Part shown: positions 31,881 through 41,285 of the stretch, one piece after another | How positions within the stretch are numbered: position 1 is the stretch's first letter | Layout: each line of letters begins with the position of its first letter | Assembly (NCBI GenBank): GCA_013360285.1 | Contig: JABWCM010000014.1 | Coordinates: 1-44,639 of the forward strand | DNA length: 44,639 nt | From: Myxococcales bacterium | GTDB lineage: Bacteria > Myxococcota_A > UBA9042 > JABWCM01 | Direction of reading: 5' to 3' | The notes under the pieces: model-generated | What the model saw: the letters and a program-made list of their open reading frames with translations, nothing else | What the model was told of the DNA's origin: nothing | Databases searched by the model: none | Translations under genes and position numbers: made by a program

Positions 31881-34165
31881 ACCGAATCACCCGTTTGATT
31901 CGCGTGGTACGCCAAATGGGACCTCGCGCGGGCATCGAATTGGTACAAGATCGCCTTCAGCGGACCCAACGTGAAGCCGAAGTACGCCAATGGCTGGAAA
32001 AATACGCTGGGCGTTTGCCGTCGGAAAAGACCTTTTTTGCGGCAATGGGTCTGGACCTTCCAAAAAATGGCCGCGAAAGGGCTCTGTCACTAAAGAAGCT
32101 TGACGAGACCCTTCGCAGTCGCTTCATGCCTTCATTCTTGGTACCGAACATAGCTGATCATGTCCGTGACGTGTCGCGGGCTTCTTTAGACGCAACCCTC
32201 ACTCGAGCCGAGGAGATCCTTGCCGGAGTGTATTCCTGGCTGGTCCCAGGGTATCCGGATGAAGCCGGTACGCCGAAGTGGTTTGTCCGATTGCCATGCT
32301 CACCCGAGACGGTGCCCGATGAGTGGCCACTCGATCCGGCATGGATACTCAATGAAATCGACGAGAATACTCCATCGGACATCCGGATGACCTGGGAACT
32401 CGGACGTCACCAGTTTCTGGTCAGTCTCGGACGAGCTTGGACGTTAACGAGAGATGCGAAATATGCAACCGGTGCAGTACGTATACTGCTGGATTGGATC
32501 AAAAAGAATCCATTTTCAATGGGAATTCACTGGTTACACGCTCAGGAGGTCGCACTTCGACTCAAATCGTGGCTTTGGGTGTGGGGATTTGTGAGTTCAT
32601 GCCCGGAGATTCAAACGGACGAAAGGCTGTTATTTTACCAATCACTTTGGCAACACGCTGAATACGTTGTAAAAACCCGATCTCGCGGCCGCACGACACA
32701 CAATCATATGTTAACGGAGTGGGCGGGAATCGCTCACTTTGGCTTGACTTTTCCGCACGCTCGAATCGCAAAAGAATGGAAATCCAAAGCTATCGAACGA
32801 TTTGAAAACGAAATCACAAAACAATTTTGGGAAGATGGCGCACCGGGTGAAGGTTCAAGCGGATATCATCTGTTTGTGCTGGAAAATTCGATCGAACTGG
32901 GCGCACAGTGCCGACACGTACGGCAACCGGTCGATGATCGAGCTCAAACTCGTGTTCGTGCGATGTTGGAATTCGCATCCACTCTTTTCCGCCCCGATGG
33001 CACGTACCCGCGGATTGGTGACGTCGACGATGGGCGGGGTTTCAGGCTTTCCGACCTACACTCCGGACAAGACCGGCGCGGCGTCGTTTACGTCGGAAAC
33101 GCTCTATTACGGGTTCCCAATCGCTTTGCTAACCCACCGCGTACATACGAAGAAGAAATCTGGATGTTGGGGCCAAATGTTGTACGAAAACGTCACGAAC
33201 CGCCGAAGTCCCGCCAATCGGCACGAATGTACGAACGGAGCGGTATTGCAGTGATTCAGTTTCCGCCCGGAGACACACCAGCAACATCCCATTTGGTGTT
33301 TTGTGGTGGTCCGGAAGCGATTCGTAGTGGTGTGTCGGCTTCACACCACCATGCGGACAGCTTGCAGGTGGTGTGGTGGAGACGTGGATATCCCGTCTTG
33401 GTAGACATGGGTACCCCTTATTACGGCGGGCCGCTAAACCGCCGAACTCTGCCGCGCCGAACGCGGTCACATAACGCACCGACCATCGGGGGACACGACC
33501 GTTTTGACGTAACAAGTCAACGGTTCGGAGTCGGCAGAATTCCCAATTCCGTGATGATGGACTGGGAAGTGGCGAAAGACTGGTGTTGTGTCGGGTTTCG
33601 TGTCCCTGCAACAACGACTCATCCAACGGGGATCCTGTTACAACGCCATGTGTTGTGTCGCGCTAACACCGACTACCTCGTGATTGTGGACCGATGCATA
33701 CCAGACGCATCTACAGGTGTAAATACGCAATTTCAGACGCAAACAGACCACCTGATTCAACATTTTCACCTTGCGCCATCAGTGGTGACACCGAGACCCG
33801 AATCGTACGCCGCCCATGTCGTTTTCGATGTTGAATGGTTCAGCCAGGCAGAACCCATTGTTTTGGAATCCGGCTCCTCCGCCGGAACAGTTATGCCGCA
33901 TATTACGAACGCACACGGGCTCGATAGCGACTTTTCCGGAGCAGACGGCAGCTATGGACGTCCGATTGCAGGTACAACCGTCGATTTGGAATGGAAATCA
34001 CCCTATTTACCCAATTTGGTTTGGACATACATCGGCCCACCGTTATCCGCGCCTGCTTTGTTCAAAAGCACGGATAAGCAGCAGACGTTAACTTTGTGCC
34101 GGCGTAATGGAATGGACATTGTAGAATTTGTTTCGGGAGTACCACGTGGCGTTAAAAGCGTGTGA
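31877..34165 (+). CDS. Heparinase II/III-family protein (alginate lyase-like)
   Basis: A 762-residue protein. The N-terminal part (about 90-420) forms an alpha/alpha toroid, with N-H-M-L-T-E near residue 276 corresponding to the conserved Asn-His active-site region. The C-terminal half is the heparinase II/III beta-sandwich with H-H-H-A-D (490-494), followed by L-V-D-M-G-T-P-Y-Y-G-G, the family's L-V-D-x-G signature. Such proteins cleave uronic-acid polysaccharides by elimination, but those in biosynthetic clusters often lack a signal peptide, as here, and their role is uncertain (for example modification or epimerase-like action). It is coupled at both ends: ATGA with the oxidoreductase and GTGA with the glycosyltransferase. 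Confidence 0.85.
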   Translation: MNRITRLIRVVRQMGPRAGIELVQDRLQRTQREAEVRQWLEKYAGRLPSEKTFFAAMGLDLPKNGRERALSLKKLDETLRSRFMPSFLVPNIADHVRDVSRASLDATLTRAEEILAGVYSWLVPGYPDEAGTPKWFVRLPCSPETVPDEWPLDPAWILNEIDENTPSDIRMTWELGRHQFLVSLGRAWTLTRDAKYATGAVRILLDWIKKNPFSMGIHWLHAQEVALRLKSWLWVWGFVSSCPEIQTDERLLFYQSLWQHAEYVVKTRSRGRTTHNHMLTEWAGIAHFGLTFPHARIAKEWKSKAIERFENEITKQFWEDGAPGEGSSGYHLFVLENSIELGAQCRHVRQPVDDRAQTRVRAMLEFASTLFRPDGTYPRIGDVDDGRGFRLSDLHSGQDRRGVVYVGNALLRVPNRFANPPRTYEEEIWMLGPNVVRKRHEPPKSRQSARMYERSGIAVIQFPPGDTPATSHLVFCGGPEAIRSGVSASHHHADSLQVVWWRRGYPVLVDMGTPYYGGPLNRRTLPRRTRSHNAPTIGGHDRFDVTSQRFGVGRIPNSVMMDWEVAKDWCCVGFRVPATTTHPTGILLQRHVLCRANTDYLVIVDRCIPDASTGVNTQFQTQTDHLIQHFHLAPSVVTPRPESYAAHVVFDVEWFSQAEPIVLESGSSAGTVMPHITNAHGLDSDFSGADGSYGRPIAGTTVDLEWKSPYLPNLVWTYIGPPLSAPALFKSTDKQQTLTLCRRNGMDIVEFVSGVPRGVKSV

Positions 34166-35451
34166 GTACGAAATCGATGTATTCATCCCTAATTGAACAT
34201 CAGCCCACTGACACGGACCATCCCGCGACCGCCGCGGCGCATCACGTGTTTCTCATGGCGGAGGGATTCGCCCCGACGGTCATTGATTCTCAAGTTCTGG
34301 ACACACTTCGCTCTTTGCAGGCCCACGCGATACAATCCGACCTCGTAGCCATGGTAACGTTTGGGGCACTTCGCACAAACTGGGATAGTTATCTTACACG
34401 GCGAGCCCGTTATCGAACCATCTTGGGGACCCGAGTACTGCTATTGCCGGCATGGCAACTGTATCGCGCCGGTTCAGCAACTGTCTTGGCGTTTCTCACG
34501 TGGGCAGTCACGTCATTCAACCCGACGACACGGCTTGTTATCCACGCGCGCGGCCACCATGCTGCGCATGTTGCAATCCGACTAAAGCGTATAAGACCAA
34601 ACGTGAAAGTGCTTTATGACATTCGTGGAGATGCAGCTTCCGAATATCGGATGATGGCGAAACAATTTGGTGATTTGGGCGCAAAACGGCAATTGGCATA
34701 CATTGACGAAATCGTTACGAGTTGTGTCCGAGAAGCCGACGCATTTGTGGTTGTTTCCGCGCCGCTACGGGATGTCATGACCCATACCTATGGACTAAAC
34801 CCTCAAGTCACCTCGATCATCGCCTGCTTGGCAGATGAACGGCGGTTTTTTTATTCACCGGAACAACGCGAACAACTGCGAACCCGGTGGGGGCTTCAAG
34901 ACAAACATGTCCTTATCTTTGCGGGCTCAACCGGACGATGGCATCACGTCGAACATACACTGAAGTGGGCACGACGTATTATGGAACGTGATGACGCCGC
35001 TTTTTTTGTTGGGCTTACACCCGATGTTTCCCAGTTGACCGCTGTATGTGGCCAAATCCTGCCTCCCCATCGGTACCTGGTTCATACCGCGGAACATGAT
35101 GAAGTACCGGGATGGCTTAACGCCGCCGATTTAGGCATGTTGTTGCGGAAGGCAGACCCGGTGAATTCCGTAGCATCACCCACTAAGTTTGCCGAATATA
35201 TGTTGTGTGGTTTGCCGACGTTGACGAGTGTTGGGTTGGGGGATGTGACCCATTATGTTACTCAAAATCGAGCCGGAGTGGTTGAATCTGGTGAAATTAT
35301 CGACGACCTGGTGTCCGAATGCTTGGACTGGCTCCACGGAACACCCGACCCGCTGCGCGAAGCCCGCGCGCGTATTGCGGTGTTCACCTATTCCAAAGCC
35401 GCCGGTATTCCGCGGCTTGCCGACATATACCGACGCCTAGCCCAAATCTGA
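34162..35451 (+). CDS. Glycosyltransferase family 4-like protein
   Basis: A 429-residue GT-B fold enzyme expected to add a sugar from a nucleotide donor during polysaccharide assembly at the cytoplasmic membrane. The N-terminal domain has the acceptor-side fold with L-Y-D-I-R-G-D near residue 152. The C-terminal domain has F-A-G-S-T-G-R-W near 253, and the donor-binding region near 330-350 reads L-R-K-A-D-P-V-N-S-V-A-S-P-T-K-F-A-E-Y followed by C-G-L-P, the S-P-x-K-x-x-E-Y pattern of GT4. It starts with GTG overlapping the heparinase-like stop. It is the last gene of the three-gene cluster. A 35455-35478 imperfect inverted repeat and repeat copy B follow. Confidence 0.88.
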   Translation: MSTKSMYSSLIEHQPTDTDHPATAAAHHVFLMAEGFAPTVIDSQVLDTLRSLQAHAIQSDLVAMVTFGALRTNWDSYLTRRARYRTILGTRVLLLPAWQLYRAGSATVLAFLTWAVTSFNPTTRLVIHARGHHAAHVAIRLKRIRPNVKVLYDIRGDAASEYRMMAKQFGDLGAKRQLAYIDEIVTSCVREADAFVVVSAPLRDVMTHTYGLNPQVTSIIACLADERRFFYSPEQREQLRTRWGLQDKHVLIFAGSTGRWHHVEHTLKWARRIMERDDAAFFVGLTPDVSQLTAVCGQILPPHRYLVHTAEHDEVPGWLNAADLGMLLRKADPVNSVASPTKFAEYMLCGLPTLTSVGLGDVTHYVTQNRAGVVESGEIIDDLVSECLDWLHGTPDPLREARARIAVFTYSKAAGIPRLADIYRRLAQI

Positions 35452-35506
35452 CGAGGTTGACCTTTTCGTCGGTCGACACACCTGTGTTATGGTTGGTCAC
35501 ACACCT

Positions 35507-35669
35507 AGGTGTGTGGTGTTAAATGATGATTTTCATGCTCTGGCCGCCTTTGTCCGCCTCGCCGGTAAAAATTCTTGCGCCATATTCCCGATATGACTCA
35601 AGATATTTTCGGACGATCCAGCTCAAATCCGCCTTGATCATGAAAACCCTTATTTAACACCACACACCT
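35507..35669. repeat. Structured intergenic repeat, copy B (163 bp)
   Basis: Perfect 18-bp terminal inverted repeats (35507-35524 and 35652-35669) extend inwards to 31 bp with 3 mismatches. The interior, read on the minus strand, aligns with copies A and C. A small hairpin there, CATAT-CGGGA-ATATG, is extended by C-G and U-G pairs. The left arm tip is repeated inverted just outside the element, making an 18-bp palindrome at 35498-35515. The element lies between the glycosyltransferase and kinase genes and ends 25 bp before the kinase Shine-Dalgarno site. It carries no coding frame. Confidence 0.85.
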
Positions 35670-35703
35670 CGGGCGTTTCCAATTGGACTGCCAAGGAGTT
35701 GCG

Positions 35704-37050
35704 ATGTGCGCACAATCCACCATGGATTCCCTGCTTGGTCAGGTGTTTGAGGATCGGTTTGAGATCCGTGAAGTGATCGGTGCCGGCGGAATGGGGACCG
35801 TATTCCGTGCTCACCAACTCGGGGTAGGCAGGGACGTCGCTCTCAAAGTTCTGCGCCCCCCTGCAAGCCGTGATGAAGATCACGTTGCCGGCCTGTTTTT
35901 TCGCGAAGCGCGAGCCGTAAGCGCGCTGACTCACCCCAACACCATCACACTGTTTGATTTTGGAAGAACTCGGGACGGATACCTGTATATCGCGATGGAA
36001 TTGCTCCGTGGCCGACCGTTAAGTGAATTACTGGACAATGGCCCGGTACCGTTGGAAATCATCGCCCACATTATCAAACAAGCATGTGAATCTCTGGCTG
36101 AAGCGCACACCCATGGCGTGGTGCATCGCGACGTCAAGCCCGACAACATTATCATTATCGAAAAGCCGTGGGACAAACACTTTATCAAGATCCTTGATTT
36201 CGGGATCGCCAAAGTCGTTGGACATTCTGTAGAAAACGCGAACACCGGAATGCGATTCGGAACACCATTGTATATGAGCCCCGAGCAAATTTTGGGTGAG
36301 CGCTGCGATCATCGAACCGACATCTATACACTTGGGGTATTGTTGTACGAAGCGTTGTGCGGCACGCCTCCGTTTGTGGGAAAAACGCCTATAGATATCT
36401 GCCTACAACACCTTGATGCCAACGTGCCACCTCTCGTGTTGTGGAACTCGCCATGGAGTTACCCTGAACGGCTGACACACCTCGTCACCACCATGCTTGC
36501 CAAAGATCCAACCGTTCGCCCCCAAACAACCCACGCGGTGGCCGCAACGTTGATGGAAATCCTCGAATCGGAGCGCGCGGCAGGACACACAACCGTTCAA
36601 CCTGTCGAGTCAGTCGATTCCGATAAACGCCCAAAACCGGTAGAAAAAATGACTCCAGCGGCATGGAAGGAGTTATGTGCGACCCAAACCATCCGAATTT
36701 CCGAAGATTTGGAAGCCAAGATCACCGACCAGATTCGCCACCGAGCACCCAAATCGACCGGCGCCGGCGGAGAACTGCAGGTGACTCAACTCATCTCACG
36801 CCCACCGGAGCTGATACTGCCAACAATTGATCCGCAGGACATGATCACCCGCATCACTCCGCAGGATCCCCGCGATGATGACACTACGGTTCACCCAGCT
36901 CCATCGACTTCTCCGCCACCGACGCCGATAGCGCAGGTCGCCGCGGTTGAACCCACGGACGCCCCACCATCAGCAGGCGTGCTTGCCTATGTTACCATGT
37001 TCGTCGGTACAACAATGATCATTCTCTGGCTACTTTTCGCGGGAAGTTGA
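35704..37050 (+). CDS. Eukaryotic-type Ser/Thr protein kinase with C-terminal membrane helix
   Basis: A 448-residue kinase. The kinase domain spans about 19-285: glycine loop G-A-G-G-M-G (26-31), catalytic Lys48 in V-A-L-K-V, Glu in F-R-E-A-R-A, H-R-D-V-K-P-D-N (141-148), D-F-G-I-A-K (165-170), and F-G-T-P-L-Y-M-S-P-E in the activation segment. All catalytic residues are present. A linker rich in Pro, Thr and Asp (about 290-420) follows, and the last 23 residues form a membrane helix with almost no extracytoplasmic part. It therefore lacks a sensor domain outside the membrane and must sense by other means. The ATG at 35704 has AAGGAG 5 bases upstream. It converges with the PEGA/barrel protein and second-kinase unit, 9 bp away. 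Confidence 0.92.
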   Translation: MCAQSTMDSLLGQVFEDRFEIREVIGAGGMGTVFRAHQLGVGRDVALKVLRPPASRDEDHVAGLFFREARAVSALTHPNTITLFDFGRTRDGYLYIAMELLRGRPLSELLDNGPVPLEIIAHIIKQACESLAEAHTHGVVHRDVKPDNIIIIEKPWDKHFIKILDFGIAKVVGHSVENANTGMRFGTPLYMSPEQILGERCDHRTDIYTLGVLLYEALCGTPPFVGKTPIDICLQHLDANVPPLVLWNSPWSYPERLTHLVTTMLAKDPTVRPQTTHAVAATLMEILESERAAGHTTVQPVESVDSDKRPKPVEKMTPAAWKELCATQTIRISEDLEAKITDQIRHRAPKSTGAGGELQVTQLISRPPELILPTIDPQDMITRITPQDPRDDDTTVHPAPSTSPPPTPIAQVAAVEPTDAPPSAGVLAYVTMFVGTTMIILWLLFAGS

Positions 37051-37059
37051 CTTTGGGGA

Positions 37060-39465
37060 CTAAAATAGCAACTCAAGGCCAGCTCGCAGACTGAAATTGC
37101 CGAATGTCGCTTTGAAATCGGTTTTGTCGTCGTAAATAACCGGAGCAGTTTCAGAAATTCCTCCGACAAACCGGAGGTCACCCTGTAAGTTAAACGCTGT
37201 TTTGGGGGACGAGACTGTAACATAACGAAACTTAAAGCGTGCACCTACCAGTCCGTCGGTAACCTCCAGGCCCTGTGGTCCCACGCCATTGCAGCCGCCA
37301 GCCAACAATTTTTGTTCTTCGGAATAGGCCAATATACCACCGAAGGCCCCGATGACAGCGTCTAGGTTTTTATTGTAGGAAATCGCGTCCACAATGTCCG
37401 CACCAACGAAGGCCTCTGCATCGATCCAGGTAAAGGCGGTGTCGGTGGAACACTTCGCGGCATAATCGTCCCGACGACCGCTTCCGGTTGAGAACCCAAC
37501 GTCCAAAGACGCCTGAAGTAGTTGATAATGCCCGTCACCATGTAATGACAGTCCCAACGGATGCAGCGTAGATAAGTCAAACTGAGACGACGGAAACTCA
37601 TCGTTCCAACGATAGTAGCCAAATTGGTAATTTAACTCCGCACGCCACGCCGATTGGTCGATCTGGTCCATCAACAATCCGAATCCAGCCTGCACAGTGG
37701 CAGAAAAAATCGATTGGATTGGTTTGCTCACTGCAAATCCCAAATCCGCGCCAATATGCACGTAGGGCTTCAATGTAGCCCGTTCATTGCGGGTAAGATA
37801 GATGTTGGTGTCCACTGTGACGTGATGCAGCACATAGTCACCAGAACGCGACAAAACTCCAGATCCGGTGTCGCGGAGCGCCTCGTAGGACAAAAACTCG
37901 CCTCGATAACCCACGCCAATGTCCAAGGCGGGCGGCGTATAGACCTGATCCGGGTCCAACACCTCGGGCTGTTTCAACTCAATGAATATCGTCTTCGTTT
38001 CGCGTGGTGACATGAAGACACGCTGAACAACTGTTTCGTATCCGGGTTTTTCAACCTCAATGGTGTGCGAACCGATTCCGAGCCGGGGCAATTGCTGAGA
38101 AAACACATCAAATGGCTTGCCATCAAGGCGCACCACAGCATCCGTGTGCTCGTCCGGCAGGTTGATGTCCAGTTCGGCATAATCGAGGTCAAACACGAAA
38201 TCCTGCTGGGTTTCGTGCTCCACAACAAACGGAATTTCAACGGGATCGGGGAATCCTTCGACCTCCGCCAGCAACGTATAGGCGCCGCGATGAAGCTGCG
38301 TATAAAACGGCGTTCGTTGGGAGGCGACCATGGTACTGGGCACGACTTTGACTTTGACCCCACGCGGATTGGTATCGAAGGAAACCGCAGTTGGCGGCTT
38401 GTCATAATCGCACACTATCTCAATGTCTTCCTTGTTCAGCGGAACGTTTTCCCGATTACATACCCCAAAATCAGCGTTGATGACCTTGATATTGTAGCGA
38501 CCTGGATAAACCTCAAAGGTCACACCTTTGATGGGGTCCTCCACTTCCTGCTGCGCAATTGGCCGCTCAGACGTCGTACGCAACAGTTCCACCTGGTAAA
38601 ACGGGACGTTGGATCGAACAACAATCGTACGTCTTAGACTTCGGATGTGTCCAATCCGGTCCTGACTGTCGCTGACGATCGTCGTCAATTCTTCAACTCG
38701 GCTCCCTCCGGCAAGGGCTTTTTCTGCAGATGTTCTCGCTCGCGAATAATACATTTCCGCTTCAGAATATAGGCGCAACTGCGCCCCTAACTCACCGAGT
38801 TTATAGGCGAAAGTTGGATCCTCCTGAATCGCGAAATCCTTCTTTAGCTCTCCATACGCCCGTTCAATCTCACCCCGCGAAACCAACATCTCCGTGTCGA
38901 CCTGCACGATTTTCCGGTGAATGTCGTCCAGTCGGGTCCGCATTGAGTCTCCGTCGGGATACGTTCGCTGGACCAGCAGTTGAGCATCCCGCGCCCTTTC
39001 ACGCGCTGTTTCAAATTTTTTGTTGAGCCACAACTGCATCGTGCTCATATAGGCCGACTGCGCTAAGTTTTTTTCCACCACTCGTCTGCGTTTATCTTTT
39101 TTGTCCATCGCAGACATACACTTGTTAAAGTACTCAAACGCTTTGTCGTAGCTCTCGGTACGAAACCGTGCGTGCCCTGCTTCGCACAGAACACCCACTT
39201 GAGCATCCTTAATGGTTTCCAACGTCGATTTCTGGCGAGCTTTATCTTTGAACTTACGCACCGCTTTTTCTGCCAGAGCCAGTTCTTTGGCTGCACCATC
39301 GTGCTGACCGCTATCATAAAGCTGCATCGCATTAAGATAATGTTTTTGTGCTTCCTCTTCCAACGCGGCATCTGGACCGGTTTGCCCAAACAACAAGATG
39401 GGATACAACGACGTAGCAACAACAAACAATAGGCAAAAGGCCAATCGCCGAATGGGTCGCGTCAC
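37060..39465 (-). CDS. TPR/PEGA-domain outer-membrane beta-barrel protein
   Basis: An 801-residue exported protein. A signal peptide (about 1-28) precedes a helical TPR-like, partly coiled-coil region (about 33-270). PEGA-like beta domains follow near 290-510, with phrases such as N-P-R-G-V-K-V-K-V and L-G-I-G-S-H-T-I-E-V-E-K-P-G-Y. The last 260 residues or so alternate in hydrophobicity and end in L-E-L-L-F, the terminal-aromatic pattern of outer-membrane barrels. It probably spans the outer membrane with its N-terminal domains in the periplasm. It starts with GTG overlapping the stop of the second kinase (GTGA at 39462-39465), so the pair is co-translated. No close functional relative is recognised. 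Confidence 0.75.
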   Translation of the reverse strand: MTRPIRRLAFCLLFVVATSLYPILLFGQTGPDAALEEEAQKHYLNAMQLYDSGQHDGAAKELALAEKAVRKFKDKARQKSTLETIKDAQVGVLCEAGHARFRTESYDKAFEYFNKCMSAMDKKDKRRRVVEKNLAQSAYMSTMQLWLNKKFETARERARDAQLLVQRTYPDGDSMRTRLDDIHRKIVQVDTEMLVSRGEIERAYGELKKDFAIQEDPTFAYKLGELGAQLRLYSEAEMYYSRARTSAEKALAGGSRVEELTTIVSDSQDRIGHIRSLRRTIVVRSNVPFYQVELLRTTSERPIAQQEVEDPIKGVTFEVYPGRYNIKVINADFGVCNRENVPLNKEDIEIVCDYDKPPTAVSFDTNPRGVKVKVVPSTMVASQRTPFYTQLHRGAYTLLAEVEGFPDPVEIPFVVEHETQQDFVFDLDYAELDINLPDEHTDAVVRLDGKPFDVFSQQLPRLGIGSHTIEVEKPGYETVVQRVFMSPRETKTIFIELKQPEVLDPDQVYTPPALDIGVGYRGEFLSYEALRDTGSGVLSRSGDYVLHHVTVDTNIYLTRNERATLKPYVHIGADLGFAVSKPIQSIFSATVQAGFGLLMDQIDQSAWRAELNYQFGYYRWNDEFPSSQFDLSTLHPLGLSLHGDGHYQLLQASLDVGFSTGSGRRDDYAAKCSTDTAFTWIDAEAFVGADIVDAISYNKNLDAVIGAFGGILAYSEEQKLLAGGCNGVGPQGLEVTDGLVGARFKFRYVTVSSPKTAFNLQGDLRFVGGISETAPVIYDDKTDFKATFGNFSLRAGLELLF

Positions 39466-41285
39466 GGAGTCACCCCCCGGGTGATGGAGTCATCAAATTT
39501 TTTCCGGTAGGCGTTACACTCCGGATCAAACAAATCAGCACATTTTAGAGCTACGACAACTTCTTTTGCGTCCGTACGATCGCCGGAAGCGAGCAACTCG
39601 ATAGCGGAAATCGTTTGCTCAGCGGGCGCAAATTTGTGTTTGGGATCCACCGGCTCTAGTTTTAGCATCCTCACTTCAAACCGGTTGGTTAACGTAAGCT
39701 CCAGCGGAGTTGAACCAATGGATTTGAATCCCTCTTCGTCACGAACCTTCACGTTGGCAGGAATATTGGACTTCACCCAGACCTGCATCTGTATTCGATT
39801 GGGATCGTCCGGGGGCGGAGAACCTACTTGTGGCTGTTGTTGCGGTTCCACCTCGGTTTTGGGTTCGTCGGTCGCCGGACTGCCGGCATCCATCTCGGCA
39901 TGTTCCTGGTCTTGGGCACTTGGAGTCATGGTGGCAGCTTCCGGTAGCATCTGTGACTCAGGTTTGGTCTGAGACACACCAATCGCGAACATTGCGACTG
40001 CCCCCACAGCAACACCCACAACCAAAGCGGAAATCGCCGCCAACCATCCGGGCCCCTGTTTCGTTACGACAATGTCCGGGTCCGCAGTGGCCACCGCACC
40101 TGTCGCGGCGGCACCGGTGGGTATTTTTTCGGCAGTCGTACGGTATGGAGCACCACTCTGTGTCTGCCTAAGAATCGCGGTTCTATCCTGAGGGGCAGAG
40201 ATTACTTGAGAACGCGGTCCAGACGACTGCTGCACCGTTCCTGGCAGCGGCATCGCACCGGTCGTTCCCCCTTTTACACGTTCCGCAAGTTTTCGCAGAC
40301 TATCCCGAACCGCTACAGCGGTAAGACGTTCTTCGCGAAACTCCGACAAACACAACATGACCACGTTGGCCAACTCGGGCATGTCGGCGCACGCCGTCCG
40401 TAACAGGTCTCGATCCGACTGCAACAGGCACTCTCCGGCAAGGCTTTCACGCTTGGCCGGCTTTTTTGTAAACATACGAAACAAAATCAGCCCAAATGCA
40501 AAAATATCCGACGCTGGCGACCACTGCGCACCGCCCTGATGAAAATGTTCTGGGGCGATAAATTTGGGTGTTCCCAACAAAATGCCCTGGGTTTTAATGT
40601 TGTCGTCTGGACCACGATTTCCTTGCAAATATTGACGTGCGGCGGATGGGAGTTCGTTGAGTTGCGTCATACGCAACGCTGCTTCGGTCGCTATCACCTT
40701 AGCAACACCCCAATCGATAATTCTGGCACGGGGGCCGTGCGCCCCTGATTCCACCATGATATTCGATGGTTTCAGATCTCGGTGCACCAGGTTTTGTTCG
40801 TGAGCATAGGCGAGACCATCTGCAACCTGCGCGCCGATTTCAAGCGCCGTGGCCCTATTGAGTCGATCCGAAGACATCAACTCATCCAGAGTCTCTCCAA
40901 AAATGAACTCCATACACAAATAGGGGCGGCTACGAACCTGTGTCCCCCTGCGTGTGACCACGTCATATGGCTTATCCTGATAATCGAAGATCTTCACAAT
41001 CGCGGGATGATCGAGTCTCGAAATCCGCACGGCTTCCTGGCGAAACCGAGCCCGAACATTGGTTGACTCCTGTTGATACACCGCATCGGTAATGCTGCCT
41101 TTATCCCGATGCTGCTTCAGGTCGGCGAGCAACGTGTCTGGTTCGTAGAGTTTGATCGCGGTTTTACGGCCCCCGAGATTGAGATCCTGAGCAAGAAAAA
41201 TACGCCCTCCCCCTCCTGCCCCAACGAGTTTTACCAACTCGTAGCGACCAGCGATGACGTCGCCAGTTTCAAAGGTTTCTTCCAC
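39462..41285 (-). CDS. Transmembrane Ser/Thr protein kinase with PEGA-like extracytoplasmic domain
   Basis: A 607-residue kinase. The kinase domain covers about 15-335: glycine-rich loop V-G-A-G-G-G-G (21-27), Lys45 in T-A-I-K-L, H-R-D-L-K-P-S-N (168-175), and D-W-G-V-A-K (191-196), where Trp replaces the Phe of DFG. G-T-P-K-F-I-A-P-E-H follows in the activation segment, with an insertion of about 35 residues (205-236) before it. A Ser/Thr/Ala-rich linker leads to a membrane helix (about 414-436). Outside are an acidic Pro/Glu region and a PEGA-like beta domain (about 500-565, with the S-T-P-L-E-L-T-L phrase). Its coupling to the PEGA/barrel gene suggests a kinase that reads the state of an envelope partner. 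The GTG at 41285 has GAGG upstream. Confidence 0.88.
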   Translation of the reverse strand: MEETFETGDVIAGRYELVKLVGAGGGGRIFLAQDLNLGGRKTAIKLYEPDTLLADLKQHRDKGSITDAVYQQESTNVRARFRQEAVRISRLDHPAIVKIFDYQDKPYDVVTRRGTQVRSRPYLCMEFIFGETLDELMSSDRLNRATALEIGAQVADGLAYAHEQNLVHRDLKPSNIMVESGAHGPRARIIDWGVAKVIATEAALRMTQLNELPSAARQYLQGNRGPDDNIKTQGILLGTPKFIAPEHFHQGGAQWSPASDIFAFGLILFRMFTKKPAKRESLAGECLLQSDRDLLRTACADMPELANVVMLCLSEFREERLTAVAVRDSLRKLAERVKGGTTGAMPLPGTVQQSSGPRSQVISAPQDRTAILRQTQSGAPYRTTAEKIPTGAAATGAVATADPDIVVTKQGPGWLAAISALVVGVAVGAVAMFAIGVSQTKPESQMLPEAATMTPSAQDQEHAEMDAGSPATDEPKTEVEPQQQPQVGSPPPDDPNRIQMQVWVKSNIPANVKVRDEEGFKSIGSTPLELTLTNRFEVRMLKLEPVDPKHKFAPAEQTISAIELLASGDRTDAKEVVVALKCADLFDPECNAYRKKFDDSITRGVTP

